Both the position numbers and the translations under genes were made by a program. This document shows positions 54,139 through 62,593 of a DNA stretch of 64,000 nt, one piece after another. Under the pieces are notes generated by a model. That model saw only the letters and a list, made by a program, of their open reading frames with translations, made no database searches and was not told the DNA's origin. Position 1 is the first letter of the stretch, and each line of letters starts with the position of its first letter. The stretch comes from Tessaracoccus sp. Lineage in GTDB: Bacteria > Actinomycetota > Actinomycetes > Propionibacteriales > Propionibacteriaceae. Where the stretch lies: contig NZ_JADJNP010000002.1 in assembly GCF_016714275.1 (NCBI RefSeq), positions 62,001 through 126,000 on the forward strand, read 5' to 3'.

Positions 54139-54912
54139 TCAGTCCTCGGCCTCGAGCGCCTCGGCGACCTCGGGCGTCAAGTCCACGTTGGTGAACACGT
54201 TCTGCACGTCGTCGGAGTCCTCGAGCGCGTCGATGATGCGGAAGACCTTCTGCGCCACCTCGACCGAGTCGACCTGCTGGTCGAACGAAGCGACGAACTG
54301 CACCTCCGAAGAGTCGTAGTCAAGGCCCGCGGCCTCGATCGCCTTGCGCACCTCGACGGTGTCGTTCGGGTCGGCGAGCGCCTCCCAGACGTCGCCCTCG
54401 TCGCTGACCTCCTCCAGGCCCGCCTCGAGCGCCGCCTCCAGCAGGTCGTCCTCGCTCAGCTCGCCACCCGACTGCTTCTTGGGCACCGTGACGACACCCT
54501 TGCGGGAGAAGAGCCGCTGCACGGAGCCGACGTCGGCCATGGTGCCGCCGTTGCGGGTCACGGCCACGCGCACGTCGGACGCCGAACGGTTGCGGTTGTC
54601 GGTGAGGCACTCGATCAGGATGGCCACGCCCGCAGGGCCGTAGGCCTCGTACATGATGGTCTCGTAGTCCGCGGCGCCGGACTCCGCGCCAGACCCGCGC
54701 TTGACGGCGCGGTCGATGTTGTCGTTGGGGACCGAGGATTTCTTCGCCTTCTGGATGGCGTCGTACAGCGTGGGGTTACCGGACGGATCGCCGCCGCCCA
54801 AACGAGCAGCCACCTCGACGTTCTTGATGAGCTTCGCGAACAGCTTGCCACGCTTTGCGTCGATGACGGCCTTCTTGTGCTTTGTCGTCGCCCACTTGGA
54901 ATGCCCGGACAT
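54139..54912 (-). CDS. yebC: YebC/PmpR-family protein
   Basis: A 257-residue member of the YebC/TACO1 family, described both as transcriptional regulator and as translation factor for difficult (for example proline-rich) sequences. MSGHSKWATTKHKKAVIDAKRGK, the SVPNDNIDRAVKRG block and YEAYGPAGVAILIECLTDN are diagnostic. It is conserved upstream of ruvCAB. ATG at 54912 has GGGG six bases upstream. Confidence 0.95.
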   Translation of the reverse strand: MSGHSKWATTKHKKAVIDAKRGKLFAKLIKNVEVAARLGGGDPSGNPTLYDAIQKAKKSSVPNDNIDRAVKRGSGAESGAADYETIMYEAYGPAGVAILIECLTDNRNRSASDVRVAVTRNGGTMADVGSVQRLFSRKGVVTVPKKQSGGELSEDDLLEAALEAGLEEVSDEGDVWEALADPNDTVEVRKAIEAAGLDYDSSEVQFVASFDQQVDSVEVAQKVFRIIDALEDSDDVQNVFTNVDLTPEVAEALEAED

Positions 54913-54978
54913 CCGGTCCCCGCTTTCTCGTCTTCGTCACTCAGTCGTGGCGAAGCTTACACACTGGGTCAGACAAGG

Positions 54979-55947
54979 TCAGGCAACGACCTTGGTGAGC
55001 AGACCCACCGCATCGCGCGTGGCGTAGCCCAGGTCGGCGACCAGCCGGGACATCGCGAGACCGTCAGGGGTGTCGACGCCGATGCCGGCCTCAACGCACC
55101 CCGCGCCGTGCATGGTGCGCAGGCTGTGCGAGAGCAGCGCGAGCGCGACGCCGCGCCGCCGGTGCGCAGGGTGCACGCCGAAGCGCTCCGTCCAGCCCGC
55201 GGGGCTTCCGTCGTCGGCGAGATCCTCCGCGTTCATGGCGTACCCGACGACGACACCGTCGACGAGGGCGACAAAGGACCAATCTGCGCGGAAGTCCGCG
55301 TTGCCGGTGCGGCGGGCCCACTCCTCGGCGGTGACCTCACCGCCACCGATGGATGCGAAGCACAGGTTGTGCAGCTGCCGGACGTCCTCGGAGTGCCCCT
55401 CCGTGAACGGGACGACGGAGACGCCGGGGACGTCGCGAGCGAGCGGCGCGCGGTCGAGTCGCCGGACGAGGTCGTAGTAGTAGCGCTCCGCGGTAAAGCC
55501 ATGCTGCTCCGCGGCACGCAGGAGGCCCTTCCTGCCGAGCTCCGCGTGGCAGCTGAGCCGCAGCGGGACTCCCGGGTGGTGGCGGTCGCGCCACGCCGAA
55601 CCCACCGCCATCTGCCAACGCAGCACGCTGGTGCCGATCCCCTTGTGCCGGTGCGCGGGCAGCACCCCGCCGAAGAGGTAGAGGCGCAGCGGGTCGGTCG
55701 AGCCGAGGTGCAGCGCGCCGTAGGCGGTCAGCGTGTCGTAGTCGTCCCACCCGCCGATGGCGAGGCCGTCCTCCCGCAACGACATACCCGTCTCGGCATC
55801 GGCCGAAAGGCCCGAAAGCACGGACGTGTCGAGCAGCGTCAGCTGATCCCGCAGCTGCGCGAGCTCGTCCTCGTCGTCCGCGGTGAGCAGCCGCCACCTC
55901 AAGTGAGGCAGCGGTGTCGGGAAGGAGCTGTGCTCGGGGAAGATCAC
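54979..55947 (-). CDS. Tandem GNAT-domain acetyltransferase
   Basis: A 322-residue protein with two GNAT halves. The N-terminal half has YLFGGVLPAHRHKGIGTSVLRW (acetyl-CoA loop RHKGIG, about 110-117). The C-terminal half has ERFGVHPAHRRRGVALALLSHSL (RRRGVA, about 270) and ends with the usual last-strand segment. Mycothiol synthase has this double layout, but sequence blocks do not let me claim that function. The start is taken as GTG at 55947, just after the acyltransferase-like gene's stop, because similarity starts around there; no better start exists. It is the last gene of the his-operon tail. Confidence 0.78.
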   Translation of the reverse strand: MIFPEHSSFPTPLPHLRWRLLTADDEDELAQLRDQLTLLDTSVLSGLSADAETGMSLREDGLAIGGWDDYDTLTAYGALHLGSTDPLRLYLFGGVLPAHRHKGIGTSVLRWQMAVGSAWRDRHHPGVPLRLSCHAELGRKGLLRAAEQHGFTAERYYYDLVRRLDRAPLARDVPGVSVVPFTEGHSEDVRQLHNLCFASIGGGEVTAEEWARRTGNADFRADWSFVALVDGVVVGYAMNAEDLADDGSPAGWTERFGVHPAHRRRGVALALLSHSLRTMHGAGCVEAGIGVDTPDGLAMSRLVADLGYATRDAVGLLTKVVA

Positions 55948-55952
55948 GGGGA

Positions 55953-56744
55953 TCAGCCCCAGATCCGCCCGCGGGCCGGGGCATCGGGGGCGGCCTGATC
56001 CCACAGCCGTCGCCACCGCGGCGCCGGACGCCCCGCGACCGGGGTCTGGCCCGACTGGCGGCGACGCTCGACGGTCCACCAGGTCAGGTCGCCTTCGAGC
56101 ACGAGCTGCTCGACGCTCTCCTGGGTGCGCGCCGTTGCCTCGGCGAGGTGCCTGCCGCGCACGTAGATGGGGGCACCGAACCGGATCGAGACCTTCGGCC
56201 GGCGGGTGAGGGGCAGCTTCAGGATGTCCTTCAGCTTGAAGGTGCCGACGAGGCCGACCGGCACGATCGCCACGTTGTGCTGGTTGGCGAGGCCTGCCGC
56301 GACGTCGGAGAACTCGCCGACGATGCGGCCTGCCTGAGGCTCGTCGGTGAACACGACGACGTTGTGGCCGCGCGTGAGGGCGCGCGAAGGGGCGATCATC
56401 GTGGGGCGGAGCCGCCCGGGAAGGGCGAGGCGCAGGAGCTGGTAGTCGAGGACCCCCTGCTCGTTGGCCGCGAAAACCAGGGGTTGACGGACGCCGTCGA
56501 GGTTGCCCGCCCCGACGATCTCGATGTCGAACCGGAGGCTCATCAGGCGCAGGCTCAGGTGCCTCCCCGTCAGCTTGGTACGGAGCCCCAACTCGCGTGC
56601 CGCACGTTCCCGCGGCGGCGCCGACGCCGGGCGCTGCCGCGTGACGAGGCTCTTCGCCGCCTGGGCGAGGTCTCCTGGCAGCGTGATTCGCGGCCCGGTC
56701 CTCCCCCGCCGCGACTGTGCCCAGGAGGGCAACGTCCTGGTCAT
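55953..56744 (-). CDS. PlsC-like acyltransferase, active-site degenerate
   Basis: A 263-residue protein of the lysophospholipid acyltransferase fold. The backbone of the family is there (FDIEIVGAGNLDG, VAIVPVGLVGTFKLKDI, VSIRFGAPIYV). However, the catalytic HX4D motif reads NEQGVLD, with Glu95 in place of His, and the FPEGTRS block reads FTDEPQAGR. So it may be inactive, use another chemistry or serve as a binding partner. It overlaps the LarA-like gene as ATGA. The context (acyl reductase/HAD, LarA-like) points to a lipid role. Confidence 0.75.
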   Translation of the reverse strand: MTRTLPSWAQSRRGRTGPRITLPGDLAQAAKSLVTRQRPASAPPRERAARELGLRTKLTGRHLSLRLMSLRFDIEIVGAGNLDGVRQPLVFAANEQGVLDYQLLRLALPGRLRPTMIAPSRALTRGHNVVVFTDEPQAGRIVGEFSDVAAGLANQHNVAIVPVGLVGTFKLKDILKLPLTRRPKVSIRFGAPIYVRGRHLAEATARTQESVEQLVLEGDLTWWTVERRRQSGQTPVAGRPAPRWRRLWDQAAPDAPARGRIWG

Positions 56745-58261
56745 CGCACATCACCCAGGGCGAGGCCCGCGCCGCGCAGCACCGTGATCGACGGCGTGGT
56801 GCCGACGGCGTCGGACGCGATCTCGAGCGCATCCGCGTACGTGCTTGCCGCGCGGTGACCGAGCACGGCTGCGCTCCTGCGGTCGCCGCCGACCCAGATC
56901 ACGTTGGAGTACCGGGCCGTGGCCCGCGCGATGCTCGCCCACTCCTGGAAGACGCGAAGCGGATGGTCCGAAAACTGCTTGCGATACAGGTCGAGGTACC
57001 ACTCGTCCTGCAGCGCCGGCGCGAACCGGTCGGCGATCTCCGCCGGGTCCGTCGTCAGCGGCAGCACCTTCGCGAACAGGTCGGCCGCGGCGGACTGACG
57101 ACGGTTGGAGAACCGGTTGCGGAGCGGGTGCAGCGCGATCAGGACGCCGCCGGGCCGCGTGTAGGAGGTGCCGAGGTGCGAGCCGGCCTGCGTCACGAGG
57201 GCGTGCCGGGCCGCGCTGAGCGGAGAGCCCATCGGGTCCGACGGGTCTATCGCCGCGCCCCACACCGACGTGACGAGCACATCGGCCTGGCCCTTCACCT
57301 CGACGGCGTTGGCTGCCTGCCAGACGAGTCGCGACTCGCTCCGAGCGGCGGCGTATTCGCCGCCGACGACGTCGATGACCGCGTAGTCGGCCTTCGGTCC
57401 GCCGTGCAGCAGTTGCGCGCCCTGGCGCGGCAAGGCTGCCGCGAGCTGCCGGGTGCCGACATAGGAGAGCCGGTCGGCCGCGTTCCACTCCCATTCCCGC
57501 TTCGACACATACCGCAGGGGGCGGCCGAGCAGCGGCTGCCCGAGCACGGCGAGGAGGGCAAACACCCGTGTTGTCTCCTGCAGCAACGCGCGGACTCCGG
57601 CGACGAACGCCTCACCGTCGCCCTCGTCGGCGGCGCCGAGGCGCTGCACGGTGGCGGCGTCGGTCACGCCGCAGGCCAGCGGGCAACCGTCGGCGAACGA
57701 GCTCCGCACGCCGATGAGAACCACGAGATCCGACTCTGCGACCCGGCGATTCACGCGAACGGCGTGGCCATCGACGGCGCCCACCTCGACGAGGTCGTCT
57801 GCGGTCACGTCATGGCTGGCGACGAGGCCATCGGGCAGGAAGCTGGTGGCCACCCGGTCACCCAGTACCTCGGACACCCGGGCGTGGGACCAGCGCTGCC
57901 CCGCGCCGTTGGCGATCACGATCTCGACGTCGTCGACGCCGGCGCGCGCGGCCGCCTCAAGAACCCGCTCAGCAAGGGTGCGCCGCGGGTCGAACCAGGG
58001 CGCGGGCAGGACGCCCGCCTCGGTGATCAGCAGCGTCAGCTTCGTGCTCGGGGTGAGTTGCGCGGCGAGCGGCCGGGTGCCGGTGGGCGCTGAAAGCGCG
58101 GCGTCGATCAGCGGCACGGGATCGCTCGAGCGCTCCGCGTCGGGCGGGTAGATCACACGCGTGCCGACCCCGAACGGCGTGAGCCGAAGGTCCGATCCGG
58201 ACATGGTCATGAGCGGCGGGGTCTTGTCATCGACCTCCAGCACGAATCCTGGGCGAGCCAT
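56741..58261 (-). CDS. LarA-like (DUF2088) protein
   Basis: A 506-residue soluble protein. The N-terminal part (LPAPWFDPRRTLAERVLEAAARAGVDDVEIVIANGAGQRWSHARVSEVLGDRV) and the DSDLVV-like ESDLVVLIGVRS block resemble the LarA/DUF2088 fold of nickel-dependent lactate racemase relatives. The C-terminal half (DADVLVTS-like QADVLVTSVWGAAIDPSDP, VLIALHPLRNRFS) also fits. Relatives act as racemases or epimerases with a nickel-pincer cofactor, but larB, larC and larE are not in the window. AAAGGA lies six bases before the ATG at 58261. It is 16 bases after the reductase/HAD gene. Confidence 0.68.
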   Translation of the reverse strand: MARPGFVLEVDDKTPPLMTMSGSDLRLTPFGVGTRVIYPPDAERSSDPVPLIDAALSAPTGTRPLAAQLTPSTKLTLLITEAGVLPAPWFDPRRTLAERVLEAAARAGVDDVEIVIANGAGQRWSHARVSEVLGDRVATSFLPDGLVASHDVTADDLVEVGAVDGHAVRVNRRVAESDLVVLIGVRSSFADGCPLACGVTDAATVQRLGAADEGDGEAFVAGVRALLQETTRVFALLAVLGQPLLGRPLRYVSKREWEWNAADRLSYVGTRQLAAALPRQGAQLLHGGPKADYAVIDVVGGEYAAARSESRLVWQAANAVEVKGQADVLVTSVWGAAIDPSDPMGSPLSAARHALVTQAGSHLGTSYTRPGGVLIALHPLRNRFSNRRQSAAADLFAKVLPLTTDPAEIADRFAPALQDEWYLDLYRKQFSDHPLRVFQEWASIARATARYSNVIWVGGDRRSAAVLGHRAASTYADALEIASDAVGTTPSITVLRGAGLALGDVR

Positions 58262-58277
58262 CAGCGGTCCTTTCCGT

Positions 58278-60626
58278 TCACGACATCTTCCACCGCGGCA
58301 GCGGCGACATTTCCGGCCACTCGACGATCGACCAGCCACTGGTCTTCGCCGCGCGCATCAGGCCGACGTCCGGGCTGACCGCGACGGGGTTGCCGACGGT
58401 GCTGAGCATCGGGAGGTCGACGTGGCTGTCGGCGTACGCGTACGACTTCGCGAGATCGATGCCGTGCAGCTTCGCGTAGTGCGTCAGCCAGGCAGACCGC
58501 GACTCGCCGACCATGGGTGGGCCGCTTAGGAAACCGGTGCAGCGGCCGTCCGCGTCCGTGGAGAGCTCAGCGGCGACGATGGTGTCGAAGAGGCCCTCGA
58601 AAGGCCTCGTCAGCGGCCGGATCACGCCGGTGATCAGGATCGTCGTGTGCCCTGCCTGGCGGTGTTCCCTGATCCGACGGATGGCGTCGGGCGACATCCG
58701 GTCGAGGATCAGCGGCGCGAGCTTGTCGTCGACGTAGCGCTCGAGGGCCGCGAGGTCGGCGCCCTTGTAGCGGCGGTAGATCGAGCGCAGGAACACGCCG
58801 CGGTCGCGCCGCTCCGCGTTGAGGTACATGGGCAGCCGCGCCGCGAGGCTCGCCACCTCTGCGACCCGCTTGATCGGCGGCAGCTCTGGCAGCCGCGCCC
58901 ACAAGTACGTCTCGACGACGTTGGTCGCCATGACCGTTCCGTCGAGGTCGAAGGCCGCAAGCACTGTGCCGGGCTGGGCGGGCTTGAGTTCCTTGAAGGT
59001 CGTCTCCCTGGCCGCGCGCCGCTTCCGCGCCGCCTCCAGCCGCCGCACCGGGTTGGTGATGGCGGGGATGTGGACGCCCTCCAGGTACTCGGTCCAGTCG
59101 TAGCTTGCCGAGTCGAACCCGAAGGCCGCGGCATCGTCGGTGTGGAGCGAGTTGTGCAGCGCGAGAGTGCAGTCGTCGACGAAATGCAGCTCGGACTGCA
59201 GGTACTCCCCGTAGAGGGTCAGGTACTTGCCGAGGAACTCGATCTGCTTGCGGGACTCGTCGAGCTGCGTCGCGATCTTCCGCGTGCGCTTGCCGCGCGG
59301 CGCATAGCTCAGCAGCTTGTTGCCGATGTTGACGCCCTTGTCTGCCGCCCACATCAGCTTCTCAATGGGCTCGAAGCCGGGGAAATTCCACGTGGCGAGC
59401 GGCGTCGACCCCTGCCCCTCTGTGTAAGGGTGCTCAGTAAAGTAGTTGCGCACGTGCTCGTAGACGCCGCGGAACGTGAGCGGGTTCCGCGCTCCGGAGT
59501 TCAGGTGGTAGAACTCGGGCTCGCCCACCTTCGGCTGCGTCGCGCACACCGCGACGATCGCGTTGACCACGAAGTCGCACGGGATGATGTCGATGACGGC
59601 GTCCGGAGAGGCGGGGACGTCGGGTAGTTGGCCGCGGCCGTAGGCGAGGATGATCGGGTCCGCCATCTTGAAGCCCTCGATCCAGCCCGCGTACGGGTGG
59701 ATGAGCGACGACTCGACGATGGCGGGGCGGACGACCGAGATCTGGAAGTCGCGGCCCAGGTCGGCCACGACCCGCTCGGCGAGCGCCTTGGCGAAGGTGT
59801 AGACGTCGGTCCAACCCAACGAGCGGGCGCGCTCGGTGCCCGCCTTGACGAGCTCCTGCTTCACCCACTCCTGGCGGCGGCGCTCGGTGTCGCGCGACGT
59901 CGTAAGGTAGCCGGCCTGGCGGTGCAGCGCCTCCGCCTGCTTGCGCAGGATCGTCAGCTGCTCCGAGGAGCGCGAGCGCGCCTCGACGTGCTCCTTCATC
60001 GCCAGCGCCGCGCGGGTCTCGCGCTCGTAGTCGATGTCGTGGACGTGTGCCGCCTCCGGGATGGCGCCGCGGCGACGGCCCGCGGTGTAGGCCGTCGAGA
60101 TATGCACGTAGTGGGGCACCTTGACGAGGGTGCCGTTCTCATCGGAGCACGCCTCGCGGAGCCTCGTGAGCAGCGCCTTCGCGCCGACGACATTCGTCAT
60201 GAACGCCTGGTCGATGGGCGGGTCGAACGACACGTCACCCGCGCAGTGCACAAGGACGTCGATGTCGCGGGGCAGCTCGGGGACGTCGGGCAGGTCGCCC
60301 TCGATCACCTCAACGCGGGCGGCCATGAGGGGCTCGACACCTCCGGCCGCGGCCACGACGTCGGCGAAGATCTTCTTCTTGAGCAGCGCCGCGACGCGCT
60401 CATGGGCCGTGATCGAGCCCTTGCGCCGAACGATCACGCCGGTGGTGGTGCCCGGGCACTCGGTGAGCACCTTCCAGAGCATCTGCTCGCCGATGAAGCC
60501 CGTGACGCCGGTCATGACGACCTTCTTGCCGTCGAGCAGGTCCTTGATTCGTCCCTCGAGCAGCGGCGGCGTGTGCACCGACTCGGGGACGGCGACGCCG
60601 AAGGTACTGGCGGGCGGCCTGGCCAT
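58278..60626 (-). CDS. Fatty acyl-CoA reductase / HAD-IB phosphatase fusion
   Basis: A 782-residue two-domain protein. N-terminal domain (about 20-400): extended SDR of the fatty acyl-CoA reductase type, with TGVTGFIG (39-46) for NAD(P), STAY at 177-180, the catalytic YTFAK (276-280) and RPAIVESSLIHPYAGWIEGFK (300-320), close to the FAR signature. Middle linker is basic. C-terminal domain (about 553-782): HAD-IB phosphatase, with nucleophile Asp560 and Asp562 in AFDLDGTV, ITGVIRPL as motif II, and ADSHVDLPMLSTVGNPVAVSPD as motif IV. It probably reduces an acyl-thioester and hydrolyses a phosphate ester. The start overlaps the hisA stop as TGATG. Confidence 0.82.
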   Translation of the reverse strand: MARPPASTFGVAVPESVHTPPLLEGRIKDLLDGKKVVMTGVTGFIGEQMLWKVLTECPGTTTGVIVRRKGSITAHERVAALLKKKIFADVVAAAGGVEPLMAARVEVIEGDLPDVPELPRDIDVLVHCAGDVSFDPPIDQAFMTNVVGAKALLTRLREACSDENGTLVKVPHYVHISTAYTAGRRRGAIPEAAHVHDIDYERETRAALAMKEHVEARSRSSEQLTILRKQAEALHRQAGYLTTSRDTERRRQEWVKQELVKAGTERARSLGWTDVYTFAKALAERVVADLGRDFQISVVRPAIVESSLIHPYAGWIEGFKMADPIILAYGRGQLPDVPASPDAVIDIIPCDFVVNAIVAVCATQPKVGEPEFYHLNSGARNPLTFRGVYEHVRNYFTEHPYTEGQGSTPLATWNFPGFEPIEKLMWAADKGVNIGNKLLSYAPRGKRTRKIATQLDESRKQIEFLGKYLTLYGEYLQSELHFVDDCTLALHNSLHTDDAAAFGFDSASYDWTEYLEGVHIPAITNPVRRLEAARKRRAARETTFKELKPAQPGTVLAAFDLDGTVMATNVVETYLWARLPELPPIKRVAEVASLAARLPMYLNAERRDRGVFLRSIYRRYKGADLAALERYVDDKLAPLILDRMSPDAIRRIREHRQAGHTTILITGVIRPLTRPFEGLFDTIVAAELSTDADGRCTGFLSGPPMVGESRSAWLTHYAKLHGIDLAKSYAYADSHVDLPMLSTVGNPVAVSPDVGLMRAAKTSGWSIVEWPEMSPLPRWKMS

Positions 60627-61357
60627 CAGTTGCTGCCTTCGGCGACGGCGAGTGCCTCTTCGATGGTGAACCGGCCGACGTAGAGCGCGGTGCCGATGAT
60701 CGCTCCCTCGACGCCCTCGCCGACGAGGCCGCGGAGGTCACGCAGGTTGTCGAGCGTCGCGATGCCGCCAGAGGCGATGACCTTCTTGCCGGAGCGGCGG
60801 GCGACGTCGAGGAGGAGGCCGAGGTTGGGGCCGGTCAGCATGCCGTCGGCGTTGACGTCGGTGACGACGAAGCGCTCGCAGCCGGCGGCGACCAGCCGGT
60901 CCAGTGTCTCGGTCCAGGGCCCGCCTTCCGTGGTCCAACCGCGCGCGGCGAGATTCTCGCCGCGGACGTCGAGCCCGATGGCGACGCGGTCGCCGTAGGT
61001 GGAGACGACGTGGTCGCACCACTCAGGATTCTCCAGGGCCGCGGTGCCGATGTTGACCCGGCGAGCGCCCGTGGCGAGCGCGCGGTCGAGGGACCCCTGG
61101 TCACGGATGCCGCCGGAGATCTCCACGTTCATCTCCAGCTGCCCCACGATGCCGCTCAGCAGCTCCGCGTTCGAGCCGCGGCCGAACGCCGCGTCGAGGT
61201 CGACGAGGTGCAGCCACTCGGCTCCGCCGCGCTGCCAGCGCAGGGCCGCCTCGAGCGGGTCGCCGAACTCCTTCTGCGTCCCCGCGATGCCTTGGACGAG
61301 CTGGACGGCCTGGCCACCCTGCACGTCGACGGCGGGCAACAACTGCAACTTCTCCAC
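60626..61357 (-). CDS. hisA: Phosphoribosyl isomerase HisA/PriA
   Basis: ProFAR isomerase of histidine synthesis, 243 residues, a (beta/alpha)8 barrel. PAVDVQGGQAVQLVQG carries the first catalytic Asp, VEISGGIRD binds phosphate, TDVNADGMLTGPN carries the second Asp and Thr, and ASGGIATLDNL the second phosphate site. In many Actinobacteria this enzyme (PriA) also does the TrpF reaction; that is possible here but not shown. GTG at 61357, four bases after hisH. Confidence 0.92.
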   Translation of the reverse strand: MEKLQLLPAVDVQGGQAVQLVQGIAGTQKEFGDPLEAALRWQRGGAEWLHLVDLDAAFGRGSNAELLSGIVGQLEMNVEISGGIRDQGSLDRALATGARRVNIGTAALENPEWCDHVVSTYGDRVAIGLDVRGENLAARGWTTEGGPWTETLDRLVAAGCERFVVTDVNADGMLTGPNLGLLLDVARRSGKKVIASGGIATLDNLRDLRGLVGEGVEGAIIGTALYVGRFTIEEALAVAEGSN

Positions 61358-61361
61358 GACG

Positions 61362-61985
61362 CTAGACCCTATCCGAAATAGTGGAAATCCAGTTGGCTAT
61401 CAGGCGAGCTCCTGCCGCCCCGGATTTCTCCGGGTGGAACTGCGTGGAGGCCACGGCGCCGCGTTCGACGGCCGCGATGAACGTCGTGTCCTCATGCCGC
61501 GTGGTCGCCGCGAGCGCGCCGGCCGGCGCAGAGAGCGCCGCGTAGCTGTGCACGAAGTAGAACCGCTCCGCCTCAATACCCGCGAACAGCCGCGACCCCT
61601 CGGGCGCGTCGACGGTGTTCCAGCCCATGTGTGGGAGGCGCCGCGCGGCCAGCGGCTCGACGGTGCCCGCGAAAAGGCCGACGCCGTCGGCCCGTTCGCC
61701 GTGTTCAGTGCCGCCGTCGAAGAGCACCTGATGTCCGACGCAGATGCCGAACAGCGGCCGACCCAGATCGACCCACTCACGGATCAGATCGACGCCACCC
61801 GCCGCGCGCAACCCGCGCATGCAGGCCGCGAACGCACCGACACCAGGGACCACCAGCGCGTCTCGCCGACGCAACTCGCCGAGGTCGGCGGTCACCACGA
61901 CGTCGGCCCCGGCGTTGGCGAAGGCCCGGGCGGCCGAGTGCAGGTTGCCCGAGCCGTAGTCGAGCAGGCCGACCCGGGCGCTCAG
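61362..61985 (-). CDS. hisH: Imidazole glycerol-phosphate synthase, glutaminase subunit
   Basis: Class I glutamine amidotransferase that supplies ammonia to HisF, 207 residues. Nucleophile Cys82 is in LFGICVGHQVLF and His/Glu are in TQFHPEKSG. The conserved N-terminus VGLLDYGSGNLHS is encoded upstream of the first GTG (61901 or 61898), in an uninterrupted frame reaching back only to a CTG at 61985 that overlaps the hisB stop as CTGA. No ATG, GTG or TTG gives that N-terminus. A CTG start is therefore proposed; starting at 61898 would delete the first strand and the GSGN loop. Confidence 0.88.
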   Translation of the reverse strand: MSARVGLLDYGSGNLHSAARAFANAGADVVVTADLGELRRRDALVVPGVGAFAACMRGLRAAGGVDLIREWVDLGRPLFGICVGHQVLFDGGTEHGERADGVGLFAGTVEPLAARRLPHMGWNTVDAPEGSRLFAGIEAERFYFVHSYAALSAPAGALAATTRHEDTTFIAAVERGAVASTQFHPEKSGAAGARLIANWISTISDRV

Positions 61986-62590
61986 AGCGCGCCCTTCGTG
62001 CTGGGGATCCCCACCTGGCGGGGGTCCGGCTCGACGGCCTCGCGCAGCGCACGGGCCAGCGCCTTGAACTGGGCCTCGACGATGTGGTGCGGGTCACGGC
62101 CGGCCAGCAGTCTCACGTGCAGGCAGAGCCCGGAGTTCAGCGCGAGCGCCTCGAACACGTGGTACGTCATGGAGCCGGCGTAGGGCACGCCGCTGCCGCC
62201 GATCCGCGCATAGACCTGGCCGTCGGGTTCGCCCGTGCAGACCACGTAGGGGCGGCCTGCGACGTCGACAACGCAGTCGGCGACCGCCTCGTCGAGCGGG
62301 ACGACGGCGTGGCCGTAGCGGCGGATGCCGGACTTGTCGCCCAGCGCCTCTTTGAGGGCCTGGCCGAGGCAGATCGCGGTGTCCTCCACCGTGTGGTGGC
62401 CGTCGATGTGCAGGTCGCCAGTGGCCGCGACGTCGATGTCGATCATCGAGTGCTTGGAAAGCGCCGTCAACATGTGGTCGTAGAACCCGACGCCCGTGGA
62501 GATGTTCGACACGCCGGTCCCGTCGAGGTTGACGGTGACGGTGATCGTCGACTCCGATGTGGCGCGGGAGATGGTCGCGATGCGGCTCAT
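61982..62590 (-). CDS. hisB: Imidazoleglycerol-phosphate dehydratase
   Basis: Manganese enzyme of histidine synthesis, 202 residues, without the phosphatase domain found in enterobacterial HisB. The duplicated metal-binding motifs DLHIDGHHTVEDTAICLGQAL and GRDPHHIVEAQFKALARAL are clear, as is GFYDHMLTALSKH. ATG at 62590, three bases after hisC, with AAGGGA upstream. Confidence 0.97.
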   Translation of the reverse strand: MSRIATISRATSESTITVTVNLDGTGVSNISTGVGFYDHMLTALSKHSMIDIDVAATGDLHIDGHHTVEDTAICLGQALKEALGDKSGIRRYGHAVVPLDEAVADCVVDVAGRPYVVCTGEPDGQVYARIGGSGVPYAGSMTYHVFEALALNSGLCLHVRLLAGRDPHHIVEAQFKALARALREAVEPDPRQVGIPSTKGAL

Positions 62591-62593
62591 GGG

